A stretch of DNA of 64,000 nt from an uncultured Christensenellaceae bacterium (GTDB lineage: Bacteria; Bacillota; Clostridia; Christensenellales; CAG-314), in the NCBI GenBank assembly GCA_910587795.1, contig CAJUNH010000001.1, forward strand, positions 248,001-312,000, in the 5' to 3' direction. Within the stretch, counting starts at the first letter, position 1. The number at the start of each line of letters is the position of its first letter. Of the stretch, positions 37,731 to 45,593 are shown piece by piece. The notes under the pieces are model-generated. The model saw only the letters and a program-made list of their open reading frames with translations, ran no database searches and was not told the origin of the DNA. The position numbers and the translations under genes were made by a program.

Positions 37731-38375
37731 TTAGTTATTAGGCGTGGGGGTTGTGCGTCCGCCGGGATATAACGGCAGTTCAAAATAGCCCGAGCACACT
37801 TCCTCGGTGTAATCCTGACAAGGCGGAATTACGGCATATCCGTAACTGGGAACGATAAGTTCCACGTCCATTGTCACCTTTAAAATTGCGGTTACGCAGC
37901 AATTTATAACAAAAATGTAGTATGTTACGCCGTCGATAACCTGCGTTTGGCTAAATTGTCCTTCGGGACTGACTGCCGAAACGCTTGCTTCGATTGCATA
38001 GGGGATAATAGAAGGTTCGGGTAAAAACATTACCACATCTACGGGAACCGTTACAGTACCCGTACCGCTTCCTTCCACATTGTTACCGTCTATGTATGTT
38101 ACCTCTACGGGAACCACCACGTCCGCCTGAACTCTACCGTACTTAGGACGTTCCGCCAAACGTTCTACAACCAAATTTTCTATTACGCCTTTTGTTGTTG
38201 TACTTTTACAGCTGATAAAACGTAAAGGAAGCGTTGGATTCGGCGGGTTTACGTCGCTTACGCTTACGGTGATTTGTTGTAAAGTTACTTGCTTCATACA
38301 GGCGTCAAATACTTTTTTGCCCTGAATGCAAATTTTTTCACTGCAGTTGTTACCATCTAAATTATTTACCGGCAT
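37731..38375 (-). CDS. Conserved clostridial beta-rich protein, possibly spore-coat related
   Basis: A 214-residue protein without signal peptide or membrane helix. It starts with a Cys-containing segment (NCSEKICIQGKKVFDACMKQ) and goes on with valine-rich beta sequence, EPSIIPYAIEASV, INCCVTAILKV and IVPSYGYAVIPPCQDYTEEVC. I recall similar proteins in Clostridia, with the KVFD.C start and VPSYGY..IP.C.EY end, generally unassigned. Cys pairs and beta repeats suit a surface or coat protein, but this is inference. AGGAGG and a strong terminator frame a single-gene unit. Confidence 0.55.
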   Translation of the reverse strand: MPVNNLDGNNCSEKICIQGKKVFDACMKQVTLQQITVSVSDVNPPNPTLPLRFISCKSTTTKGVIENLVVERLAERPKYGRVQADVVVPVEVTYIDGNNVEGSGTGTVTVPVDVVMFLPEPSIIPYAIEASVSAVSPEGQFSQTQVIDGVTYYIFVINCCVTAILKVTMDVELIVPSYGYAVIPPCQDYTEEVCSGYFELPLYPGGRTTPTPNN

Positions 38376-38538
38376 TTGTTACCTCCTAGTGTAGTCAGTA
38401 TATTGTATGACGGCAAACGATAAAAGGTGAATAGTATTTTATGAGTACAAAAACCGATTTTATACAAATTAAAATTACGTTACTTATTAAGGCATAATAA
38501 CATTCGCCTCAACAGTATAAATATATGTGTAATTACAA

Positions 38539-38565
38539 GAAAAAAAGCCGACGTATAGTCGACTT
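38539..38565 (-). terminator. Terminator of the tetR gene
   Basis: Minus strand AAGTCGAC pairs with GTCGGCTT (one G-U) over TATA and is followed by seven T. The rest of 38376-38671 shows nothing recognised. Confidence 0.85.
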
Positions 38566-38671
38566 ATTTAAATATGGTTAATGTTCGTTTGCTCTCTATT
38601 ATCTATTGCAATTCAAAATAAATCATTAAATTTAATATTTTTAATTACTGCGGTATTATCGTTTTAACAAT

Positions 38672-39262
38672 TCAATCTATTTGATCGAAATGATAAAATC
38701 TGTCTTTCATATGACCGAAATAAAAAGTAATCAATTCCCTAATATTACGTTCCTGAATTTCCACAGGGTCGTCCTTATGCAAAACTTTAAACAGGCTGTT
38801 TAAAAATCCGTCGGCAATTGCCATATAAAAATCGGGATTCTTAATTTTTTCGTCAATCTCGGGAAACGCCCCTTCCATCATTTCGCGTATTTTGGATGAT
38901 ATTACTTCCACTATATAATTTATAAACGTTTCGTAATGTATACTGTTTCCTTTACGGATAATCAATATCTCATCGCAATATTCCATCAAAAATTTAATTA
39001 AAATTTCCGCAGCGTCCTTCATCGGGCGATCCTTAAAAACAAACTCACGCTCAATACTTTGCTTTACGCTTTCCATAAAAGGATTAATTACGGCAAAATA
39101 TAACGCTTCTTTATTGGCAAAGTATCTGTAAATATTGCCGAGAGAAATTTCCGCGTTGTTCGCTATGTTTCTTATCGAGGCGTTTGCAAACCCGTATTCC
39201 TTAAATTCCTCCACTGCTGCGGCTAATATTCTTTCCCTAATCTCGCGTTTTAAATACTGCAT
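38672..39262 (-). CDS. TetR-family transcriptional regulator
   Basis: A 196-residue one-component regulator. The N-terminal helix-turn-helix reads ILAAAVEEFKEYGFANASIRNIANNAEISLGNIYRYF; the C-terminal two thirds form a helical ligand domain of no known specificity. No transporter or enzyme gene is adjacent, so its target is unclear. A palindrome overlapping its own -10 box suggests autorepression. Confidence 0.85.
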   Translation of the reverse strand: MQYLKREIRERILAAAVEEFKEYGFANASIRNIANNAEISLGNIYRYFANKEALYFAVINPFMESVKQSIEREFVFKDRPMKDAAEILIKFLMEYCDEILIIRKGNSIHYETFINYIVEVISSKIREMMEGAFPEIDEKIKNPDFYMAIADGFLNSLFKVLHKDDPVEIQERNIRELITFYFGHMKDRFYHFDQID

Positions 39263-39294
39263 AACAATAAATTTTCCTTCGCCCGTATCGGGCA

Positions 39295-39328
39295 GTTACA
39301 TTGTAACATATTAAAATCGCATTGACAA
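39295..39328 (-). promoter_or_regulatory. tetR promoter with overlapping palindromic operator
   Basis: Minus strand TTGTCA (39328-39323), 17 bp, TACAAT (39305-39300). The palindrome GTTACATTGTAAC (39295-39307) covers the -10 box. A second small hairpin, GCCCG/CGGGC (39281-39293), lies in the 5' untranslated region. Confidence 0.7.
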
Positions 39329-39458
39329 GGGCTTAATACAAAATTTGCGAACTTTTTTCATTTTTGATTTTGCCGCAGCAGATTTACCTTACACCAAAAC
39401 GATTAAACATAATGCTAAACCGATTTTTATATAAAAGGCGACAGATAAAATACGTCAA

Positions 39459-40187
39459 TCAATAAGCGCATTCCAGCAGCATTTTATCTGCAAGCAACGC
39501 AATAAACTCGCCGTTGGTAGGTTTTTCGGCAGAACTATACACTTTTACTCCAAATATATTATTAATATTTTCAATCTTTCCGCGGTTCCAAGCCACTTCT
39601 ATAGCGTGACGGATAGCACGTTCCACTTTGCTGGACGTCGTGTTAAATTTTTGCGCTATAGACGGGTAAAGATTTTTAGTAATAGAGTTTATTATCGGAG
39701 GATTATCTACCGCAAGTTTTATACCTTCGCGCAAAAATTGATATCCTTTGATATGCGCGGGAATACCTACGCTTACGAAAATACTGCTGATACGCTCGTC
39801 CAAGGTACGTTCGCTTATGCTTTTGGAGCGGACGGTTTTTCCGCCAAGTTTAGAGCCTTCGCATACGTTTAATATCCGCTGTTCCAGCACGTTGTATTCT
39901 AATGGTTTTACCAAATAATATTTTGCACCCAACTCCAACGATTTAATCACAAATACTTCGCTTTTAAGCTCGCTTGCAACTATAAATTTAACGTCGCGGT
40001 ATTTTTCCAATAATGCATAGCCGTCCTCTCCGCTCATAACAAGTTCCGTCACTACGACGTCGGCACTTATTGACTCTAAAGCCTGACGCGCTTCTCTTCC
40101 GTCTACGTCGAATACTATATTAAAATCTTCATTTTCCGCTAATTTTTCACTAAGACCCGCTTGTCCTATCAACCCAATATTTATCAC
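39459..40187 (-). CDS. spo0A: Sporulation master regulator Spo0A with degenerate receiver
   Basis: A 242-residue response regulator. The DNA-binding domain is typical Spo0A: VGIPAHIKGYQFLREGIKL, PSIAQKFNTTSSKVERAIRH, AIEVAWNRGKIENI and KPTNGEFIALLADK. The receiver is degenerate: the acidic pair is Gly8-Gln9, the phospho-acceptor position is Glu48 (VVVTELVMSG), and the switch Thr is Ala71; Lys94 (LVKPLE) remains. Phosphorylation by a phosphorelay is therefore unlikely. The start is GTG, set by TAGGAGG 7 bp upstream. Confidence 0.9.
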   Translation of the reverse strand: MINIGLIGQAGLSEKLAENEDFNIVFDVDGREARQALESISADVVVTELVMSGEDGYALLEKYRDVKFIVASELKSEVFVIKSLELGAKYYLVKPLEYNVLEQRILNVCEGSKLGGKTVRSKSISERTLDERISSIFVSVGIPAHIKGYQFLREGIKLAVDNPPIINSITKNLYPSIAQKFNTTSSKVERAIRHAIEVAWNRGKIENINNIFGVKVYSSAEKPTNGEFIALLADKMLLECAY

Positions 40188-40276
40188 TTTACGCCTCCTA
40201 ATTGCTTTTGTAGAACCATTGTAGCACAACTATTTATGAATTTTTTTAGAAATGATTGATAAAATATGGTAAATTA

Positions 40277-40283
40277 TGTCGAA
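40277..40283 (+). promoter_or_regulatory. Spo0A-box-like heptamer upstream of spo0A
   Basis: An exact TGTCGAA, in ATTATGTCGAATTTT, about 90 bp upstream of the spo0A start. It may serve autoregulation. Confidence 0.45.
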
Positions 40284-40385
40284 TTTTAAAACATTGTATA
40301 TCTAAATTAACAAAAAAGCCGCAAATCTAATTGCGGCTAAAAAACATTTTTATTCGTCAAATTTTTCAACATACGCTAATTCGTC

Positions 40386-40757
40386 CTAATCGGGCGATTT
40401 TTCCTCGGCGTCATTTTCCGTAAGCACGTTGCTATCTGCAACATCGTAAGTAAATTCCTGCTTATGCGCTTGTATCCACTTGCCTATGTCCGTCAATATA
40501 CAAATGAAAAACGCCTTGTCTACAACAAAAATTATTGACTTGCAAATAACGCCCACTACCATGCCCAAAATCGGTATCCAGCAAAACAGCATATTTACAA
40601 ACGTAAATACCATTTCCAACACAAACATTACCACATAAATAGGTATGCCCACAATCAAACACAGCGTTTTACCAAAGCAATAAAAGAAGTTTTTGCTTGT
40701 GTACCTAAAAATCCACTGCAAACGCTCCATATAATACTGTTTAAAAGAAATTTCCAT
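40386..40757 (-). CDS. Small membrane protein of unknown function
   Basis: A 123-residue protein with an amphipathic, aromatic N-terminus (KQYYMERLQWIFRYTSKNFFY), two long hydrophobic segments (residues about 28-52 and 54-85) and an acidic soluble tail ending ENDAEEKSPD. I do not recognise it. There is no ribosome binding site; the promoter places the transcript start on the ATG. It is a single-gene unit beside the divergent mgtE leader. Confidence 0.6.
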   Translation of the reverse strand: MEISFKQYYMERLQWIFRYTSKNFFYCFGKTLCLIVGIPIYVVMFVLEMVFTFVNMLFCWIPILGMVVGVICKSIIFVVDKAFFICILTDIGKWIQAHKQEFTYDVADSNVLTENDAEEKSPD

Positions 40758-40763
40758 ATCGGT

Positions 40764-40792
40764 ATAATACTATAAATTTATAGCGTTGTCAA
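40764..40792 (-). promoter_or_regulatory. Promoter predicting a leaderless mRNA for the membrane gene
   Basis: Minus strand TTGACA (40792-40787), 17 bp, TATTAT (40769-40764), then six bases and the ATG at 40757. The A of the ATG falls on the expected +1. Confidence 0.65.
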
Positions 40793-40882
40793 GTTTTGCA
40801 GGCGCAACAACCGTGTTAGCGAGCATAGTATAAAAATGGTCGTATAGTACAGTAAAATTATTTGAAAATAATGCAAAAAAAA

Positions 40883-40911
40883 TTGACATTACAATTAAAA
40901 ATAATTACAAT
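40883..40911 (+). promoter_or_regulatory. Promoter of the mgtE M-box leader
   Basis: TTGACA (40883-40888), 17 bp, TACAAT (40906-40911). Confidence 0.8.
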
Positions 40912-40929
40912 ATTATTAATAAAATAATC

Positions 40930-41100
40930 CGGTAGGTGAGGCTACCACTGGGATATGGGTTGCTACCGACTAAACGAGGAGACTCGTCAAGTAAGGTCAG
41001 CAGGTTATGTCGAAAACAAGGCATAATCTAACGCAACTACACCGCCCCGTGACGCTAAAGCTTGTAATGGTTGGACGTCGTTTCCGTATTAGCCATACTG
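40930..41100 (+). promoter_or_regulatory. M-box magnesium riboswitch
   Basis: The conserved elements are in order: GGTAGGTGAGGCTACCA with its paired helix, GGGTTGCTACCGAC, the GTCAGCAGGTTATGTCG and GGCATAATCTAACGCAACTA helices, and the hallmark ACCGCCCCGTGACGCTAAAG near the 3' end. M-box (ykoK) RNAs bind Mg2+ and turn off Mg2+ transporter genes by termination. mgtE follows, which fits exactly. Confidence 0.93.
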
Positions 41101-41186
41101 AATTTAATTTATAGCATAATAAGAAATATACTATATTATTGTCTTAAAAAGTTATAATTCGGTATTGTTAAAAGAAACAGCATTTT

Positions 41187-41216
41187 CTGCGACTGTTACA
41201 AGGCGCAGTTTTTTTT
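41187..41216 (+). terminator. Regulated terminator between M-box and mgtE
   Basis: CTGCG (41187-41191) pairs with CGCAG (41204-41208), followed by eight T. AACAG (41176-41180) can instead pair with CTGTT (41193-41197) inside the terminator loop, a possible antiterminator. Confidence 0.75.
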
Positions 41217-41248
41217 GCTTTAAATCTGCCTGATAATGGAGGTACGGT

Positions 41249-42625
41249 ATGGAATATAACGAGTTAAACGAACTTGCCGAAAAAATATCGGCATTGCTTA
41301 CCGAAAAAAATTTCCGTTCGATTAAGTCCATATTGGAAGAAGAAATGCCTCAGGACGTAGCGGCACTGCTTGAAGATTTACCCGACAAAGATATGCCTGT
41401 TATTTTCCGTTTGCTTAACAAAGAACAAGCTGCGGAAACTTTTGTCGAGATGAGTACCGACAGTCAGGAAATGCTAATAAACGTATTTAGCGACAGCGAG
41501 CTTAAAGCTATTTTTGACGAAATGTTCGTAGACGATACGGTAGATATTATCGAAGAAATGCCCGCAAGCGTCGTTAAACGTATTATAAATCAATCCGACG
41601 CCGAAACGCGCAACCAAATCAACCAAATATTGCAATACCCCAAAGACAGCGCGGGCACTATAATGACTGTGGAATACGTTAGTCTAAAAAAAAGTTGGAC
41701 AGTAAAACAATGTTTTGACAGAATACGGAAAACCGCTTTGGATAAGGAAACGGTTTACACCTGTTACGTAACAGACGAAAAACGTCATTTGACAGGCTGC
41801 GTAACTTTAAAAGATTTACTGTTGCACGACGACGGTACTAAAATCGAAGATATTATGGAAACCGACGTGTTAAGCGCGGAAACGACCGACGACAAGGAAG
41901 ACGTTGCTTTGCAAATTTCCAAATACGACCTTAGCGCAATGCCTGTCGTCGATAAGGAAAACAGAATGGTAGGCATTATAACCGTAGACGACGTTTTGGA
42001 CGTAATCGAACAGGAAGCAACCGAAGATATTGCCAAAATGGCGGCAATTACACCGTCGAACGACGCTTACTTCGAACAAAGCGTTTGGCAAATATGGAAA
42101 AACCGTATTCCTTGGCTGCTGCTGCTTATGGTTTCGGCAACGTTTACTGGACTTATTATTAATGCCTACGAGGCAACTCTGTCCGCACTTCTTTTTGCTT
42201 GCGTACCTATGATAATGGGCACCGGCGGTAATGCGGGAAGCCAAGCTTCGGTAACCATCACTCGCAGTCTTGCAATAAACGAAATCAGTCCAAGAGACGC
42301 ATTTAAAGTTTTGTGGAAAGAATTACGGGTATCTCTTTCGTTAGGCTTAGTGCTTGCCGCCGCGTGTTTTGCAAAACTCTATCTTTTGGACGGCTTGGCA
42401 TTTGGAAACGAATATACTTGGCAAATATGTTTGACGGTATCTATAGCATTATTTGTGACAATAGTAATTGCAAAATTAATCGGCTGTTTGATGCCGATTT
42501 TGGCAAAACTTTGCAAACTCGACCCTGCCGTTGTAGCAAGTCCTTTTATTACCACTATCGTAGACATATTATCTCTCGTTATATACTGCTTAATTGCACA
42601 AGCAATGTTAGGCGGCACAATGTAA
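41249..42625 (+). CDS. mgtE: Magnesium transporter MgtE
   Basis: A 458-residue Mg2+ channel: N-terminal superhelical domain (about residues 5-125), two CBS domains (about 135-255, with VTLKDLLLHD and ITVDDVLDVIEQEA) that sense cytosolic Mg2+, and five transmembrane helices from residue 285 on. The pore signature is MGTGGNAGSQASV. A GGAGG site lies 6 bp upstream. Control by an M-box upstream agrees with function. Confidence 0.96.
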   Translation: MEYNELNELAEKISALLTEKNFRSIKSILEEEMPQDVAALLEDLPDKDMPVIFRLLNKEQAAETFVEMSTDSQEMLINVFSDSELKAIFDEMFVDDTVDIIEEMPASVVKRIINQSDAETRNQINQILQYPKDSAGTIMTVEYVSLKKSWTVKQCFDRIRKTALDKETVYTCYVTDEKRHLTGCVTLKDLLLHDDGTKIEDIMETDVLSAETTDDKEDVALQISKYDLSAMPVVDKENRMVGIITVDDVLDVIEQEATEDIAKMAAITPSNDAYFEQSVWQIWKNRIPWLLLLMVSATFTGLIINAYEATLSALLFACVPMIMGTGGNAGSQASVTITRSLAINEISPRDAFKVLWKELRVSLSLGLVLAAACFAKLYLLDGLAFGNEYTWQICLTVSIALFVTIVIAKLIGCLMPILAKLCKLDPAVVASPFITTIVDILSLVIYCLIAQAMLGGTM

Positions 42626-42634
42626 AATCTTAAT

Positions 42635-42680
42635 AAAACCTCTGTTGTAATACGTATCCGCTGCGCCGCAGAGGTTTTTA
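42635..42680 (+). terminator. Terminator of mgtE
   Basis: AAAACCTCTG pairs with CAGAGGTTTT around a 24-nt loop, followed by TATTGTTG. Beyond it, up to the cold-shock promoter at 42881, nothing is recognised. Confidence 0.75.
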
Positions 42681-42880
42681 TTGTTGTAAGTTTGTAATGA
42701 TTGAACAAACGGTATAAATATTGCGTATATCATTTATGATTTTAGCAAATAATAAATTTAGACAGCTTTAAAACAATGCAATTTAGTGACAATAACAGCT
42801 ACGATTAGTGATAAATGCTTTTTTATCAACAGGCAATTTAAGATTGTTATCAAAATATTATAATTTATTATTTCATTATG

Positions 42881-42909
42881 TTGACATTTGTCGAAAAGCA
42901 GTCTATACT
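42881..42909 (+). promoter_or_regulatory. Promoter of the cold-shock gene with a Spo0A-box-like spacer
   Basis: TTGACA (42881-42886), 17 bp, TATACT (42904-42909). The spacer contains TTTGTCGAAAA with an exact TGTCGAA at 42889-42895. The transcript has an untranslated leader of about 90 nt, as is usual for cold-shock mRNAs. Confidence 0.75.
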
Positions 42910-43005
42910 TAAATTGTAACAGATCTGGTGAGTCCTTCATATATAACGATTTCATATTATTGCATTTACTTAATCCGTTACAAAATTTTTAGGAGGTACC
43001 TCAAG

Positions 43006-43218
43006 ATGACCACAGGTACGGTTAAATGGTTCGATGCAGGCAAAGGTTACGGATTTATTTCCAATGATAACGGCGGAGAGGATATTTTTGTTCATTTCTC
43101 TGCTATTCAAGTCGAAGGTTTTAAAACATTAAAAGATGGACAAAAAGTTACTTTTGACGTAGAACAAGACGCGAAAAACGGAAAACTACGTGCTGCAAAC
43201 GTTAAACCAGCAGAATAA
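43006..43218 (+). CDS. Cold-shock protein (CspA family)
   Basis: A 70-residue single OB-fold RNA/DNA-binding protein. RNP1 is KGYGFISND and RNP2 is DIFVHFSAI; it begins [16 protein letters not shown]. The start is the ATG after AGGAGG; an upstream in-frame ATG at 42928 would give an unusual extension and lacks a ribosome binding site. Confidence 0.96.
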   Translation: MTTGTVKWFDAGKGYGFISNDNGGEDIFVHFSAIQVEGFKTLKDGQKVTFDVEQDAKNGKLRAANVKPAE

Positions 43219-43240
43219 TTTGTCGCAAGATACATTATTT

Positions 43241-43276
43241 AAAGACGCAGAATATAAGTTCTGCGTCTTTCTTTTT
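43241..43276 (+). terminator. Terminator of the cold-shock gene
   Basis: AAAGACGCAGAA pairs perfectly with TTCTGCGTCTTT and is followed by CTTTTTACTTTT. Confidence 0.9.
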
Positions 43277-43393
43277 ACTTTTGTATTACCCTACTTAAAT
43301 GCATCGTTTAGTGAATTAAGGGATATCTGCCGTTTACTCTTTACAAATTTTTTGACTTTTTTAAAACTTTGCAGTAAAGAGCCAAATTGCCTT

Positions 43394-43640
43394 TTAGGAA
43401 GTTACGTTATCCAACTTTTTTACTGTCAAATAACGGTTACTGTTTCCCGTGGGAGTATACGTTGTCGCAGCGTCTGCCGAAGCTCGCAGCGTAAGCACCG
43501 CACCCGCAGGTAAAGAAACTATTGCCGAGCCCTGTCATTGTATGCGGCGGACAGTTTGCAAATTCGTTTATTTTAATACTTGACGGAATAGCCGTACCGT
43601 TGACACTACGGACACTGTAACTATCGTAGCGACCGGGAAT
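43394..43640 (-). pseudogene. Decayed C-terminal domain of a second collagen-like surface protein
   Basis: Directly behind the intact collagen-like gene and in the same orientation, three reading frames join to give one homologous domain: VATIVTVSV, then SVNGTAIPSSIKINEFANC..HTMTG, then GSAIVSLPAGAVLTLRASA and NSNRYLTVKKLDNVTS before a stop. This matches the intact neighbour block by block ([43 protein letters not shown]). Two frameshifts are needed, one of them an extra G in GGG. The collagen stretch and start are missing. It is a fragment left by tandem duplication or recombination. Confidence 0.75.
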
Positions 43641-43659
43641 TTTTTCTTTTATAATTCCG

Positions 43660-44643
43660 TTATACGTTTATCTGTTTGACGGTTAAAGTTGTATTCACTC
43701 CATCACCCAACGTAATACCCACGGCAAGCAATGCAGAAAGCGCCATATCAATTACGTCGCCCGCAGTCAACGAAATAATAATACTTCCGCTATATAATGA
43801 GCTTACTCCAACTGACAAAGCTCGCGATATCGTCGCCTGAGGAATCGCCGTTCCGTTTCTGCGCACCGACATCGTAACCGTAGTACCAAGCGCCGCCGAA
43901 ACATTAGAGAAGTAATTGATTTCATATACCCCGGTAGCACCCACCGTAAGACTGTTGACCGGCGTATTTGTTACATTTTTCAACGGCATAGCGGAAGGAA
44001 GAGGCAATTGCGTAGTCCCTCCTAGAGTTAAATTAAGCGTTTGCGGAGTTGTATTATATACACCGCCGTAAGCATTTAGGTCGGTCGTACCGGCGGGGCC
44101 GATAGCCCCTGTGGGACCTGTCGCACCTGTTGCGCCTGTTGCGCCAACGGGACCTGCTGCTCCTGTAGGTCCGATAGGACCCGTCGCGCCTGTATTACCT
44201 GAAACGCCTTGTAAACCTTGAATACCTTGCATACCCTGAGGACCCTGCGGTCCAGTCGCACCTGTTGCGCCTGTAACTCCGGTTGGTCCGATAGGACCTG
44301 TCGCGCCCGTATTACCCGCAATACCTTGTAAGCCTTGAATACCTTGCAAACCTTGGGGACCTGTCGCACCTGTTGCGCCTGTTGCGCCAACGGGACCTGC
44401 CGCTCCTGTAGGTCCGATAGGACCCGTTGCTCCTGTTAAGCCTTGCAAACCTTGGATTCCCTGAGGACCTTGAGGTCCGGCAGCACCTGTGGCACCGGTT
44501 GCGCCTTGATTTCCCGGAGGTCCCATTATTCCCTGGGGACCTGTAAATCCGCGAGGTCCGCGGACTCCGCGTTCGATAACAATCAAACGGTCGTCGCGAG
44601 ACTCGTTGTGTATACAGTCGCATCTTCTTCTACAACAATTCAT
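43660..44643 (-). CDS. Collagen-like repeat surface protein (BclA-type)
   Basis: A 327-residue protein. Residues 1-25 are Cys-rich and charged ([10 protein letters not shown]) without a signal peptide. About 53 uninterrupted Gly-X-Y triplets follow (residues 26-186), rich in GAT, GPQ and GPT, then a C-terminal beta domain with [12 protein letters not shown] and [14 protein letters not shown]. This plan resembles exosporium glycoproteins of the BclA kind, where Thr residues carry sugars and the tip is a trimeric beta domain. Location on the spore is inferred. The start is set by AAGGAG. Confidence 0.85.
   Translation of the reverse strand: MNCCRRRCDCIHNESRDDRLIVIERGVRGPRGFTGPQGIMGPPGNQGATGATGAAGPQGPQGIQGLQGLTGATGPIGPTGAAGPVGATGATGATGPQGLQGIQGLQGIAGNTGATGPIGPTGVTGATGATGPQGPQGMQGIQGLQGVSGNTGATGPIGPTGAAGPVGATGATGATGPTGAIGPAGTTDLNAYGGVYNTTPQTLNLTLGGTTQLPLPSAMPLKNVTNTPVNSLTVGATGVYEINYFSNVSAALGTTVTMSVRRNGTAIPQATISRALSVGVSSLYSGSIIISLTAGDVIDMALSALLAVGITLGDGVNTTLTVKQINV
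44100..44560 (-). repeat. Internal modular repeats of the collagen-like gene
   Basis: The block [10 protein letters not shown] recurs at triplets 16, 30 and 43 of the collagen region, each time followed by GATGAT triplets and a [12 protein letters not shown] segment, giving modules of 14 and 13 triplets (about 126 and 117 bp). The DNA is nearly identical between modules, so copy number may vary between strains. Confidence 0.8.
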
Positions 44644-44821
44644 AAACTTTTCTCCTTGTACATTATTTGAGCAACGCTCTACAATCATACTATTGATTAA
44701 TTTATATTTATGTTACAGAGCTGACGCACTAACACTTTTGAATGAACCTCTTATTTAATAACGTCGGCTTTTGCTTTTTTTTCAGTAATTTGAAATTTTT
44801 TTAAAAGAAATTAAAAAAACG

Positions 44822-44876
44822 TTGACATTTTAGATTTTAGCGCATATAATAACAGTTGAACAATTATTCAACTGTT
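44822..44876 (+). promoter_or_regulatory. Promoter and CadC-type operator of the metal-efflux operon
   Basis: TTGACA (44822-44827), 17 bp, TATAAT (44845-44850), immediately followed by the inverted repeat AACAGTTGAA (44851-44860) and TTCAACTGTT (44867-44876) covering the transcription start. Such palindromes are typical operators of ArsR/SmtB/CadC repressors. Confidence 0.85.
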
Positions 44877-44890
44877 TAAGGAGTAATACC

Positions 44891-45247
44891 ATGAACGACA
44901 AGGAACTATGCTGCGAACAAAAACACGTACACGACGAAGTATGCGAACAAGTAACTGTTGATATGCCTAACGAGGACACCTTATACGACGTTGCGGAATT
45001 ATTTAAAATATTCGGCGATTCCACACGCATAAGAATACTGTCCGCACTAACGCAAGCCGAAATGTGCGTATGCGATATTTGCACGGTTTTAAATATGACA
45101 AAGTCCGCCGTCTCGCATCAACTGAGAATATTAAGACAAGCAAAACTCGTAAAAAACAGACGGCAGGGAAAAGAGATTTTTTACAGCTTAGACGACGACC
45201 ATGTTCTAAGCATAATAAACCTTGCAATAGACCATATACAGGAATAA
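44891..45247 (+). CDS. cadC: ArsR/SmtB-family metal-responsive repressor (CadC-like)
   Basis: A 118-residue winged-helix repressor. The DNA-binding part has LFKIFGDSTRIRILSAL and LNMTKSAVSHQLRILRQAKLV. Metal ligands of the CadC type are visible: N-terminal CC and Cys18 with nearby His residues, and CVCD in the alpha-3 position. DDDHVLSIINLAIDH at the C-terminus supplies possible alpha-5 ligands as well. It heads an operon with a metal-binding protein and an efflux ATPase and should repress it until Cd, Pb or Zn binds. Confidence 0.88.
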   Translation: MNDKELCCEQKHVHDEVCEQVTVDMPNEDTLYDVAELFKIFGDSTRIRILSALTQAEMCVCDICTVLNMTKSAVSHQLRILRQAKLVKNRRQGKEIFYSLDDDHVLSIINLAIDHIQE

Positions 45248-45372
45248 ACACTCCTGCGGTCCTACAAAAACAATGTGATTATTGTCATAAAGATGCGAAA
45301 AGCCGTTCTTACACTATCGCTAAAATTTACGGCAAAGAATATGTTTAAACAAAAAATAAAAGGAGAAAGACT

Positions 45373-45591
45373 ATGAAAAAAATAATTGCTTTACAAGATT
45401 TAGACTGCGCAAACTGCGCCGCTAAAATGGAAAACGAAATCAAAAAAATCGACGGTATAAAATTTGTTTCAGTAAACTTTATGCTGCAAAAAATGACGTT
45501 AGACATAACTGACGGCAATGCCGAAAAAATCATACGGGAGGTAAAAGCGGTTTGCAAACGGGTTGAACCTAGCTGCAAATTAAAAATTTAA
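45373..45591 (+). CDS. Stand-alone heavy-metal-associated (HMA) domain protein
   Basis: A 72-residue ferredoxin-fold metal carrier with the motif LDCANCAAKMENEIKKI (Cys residues near 12 and 15). In many CadA/ZntA pumps this domain is fused to the N-terminus; here it is a separate gene ending 2 bp before the ATPase start. It probably hands metal to the pump. AAGGAG precedes it. Confidence 0.88.
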   Translation: MKKIIALQDLDCANCAAKMENEIKKIDGIKFVSVNFMLQKMTLDITDGNAEKIIREVKAVCKRVEPSCKLKI

Positions 45592-45593
45592 TT

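Noticed and set aside
43336..43382. Inverted repeat CTCTTTAC/GTAAAGAG as a terminator
   Set aside because: The loop is over 30 nt and there is no U-tract in the right place.
43190..43513. A plus-strand ORF of 107 codons overlapping the end of the cold-shock gene
   Set aside because: It crosses a strong terminator and runs antisense to the decayed collagen-like domain; no ribosome binding site.
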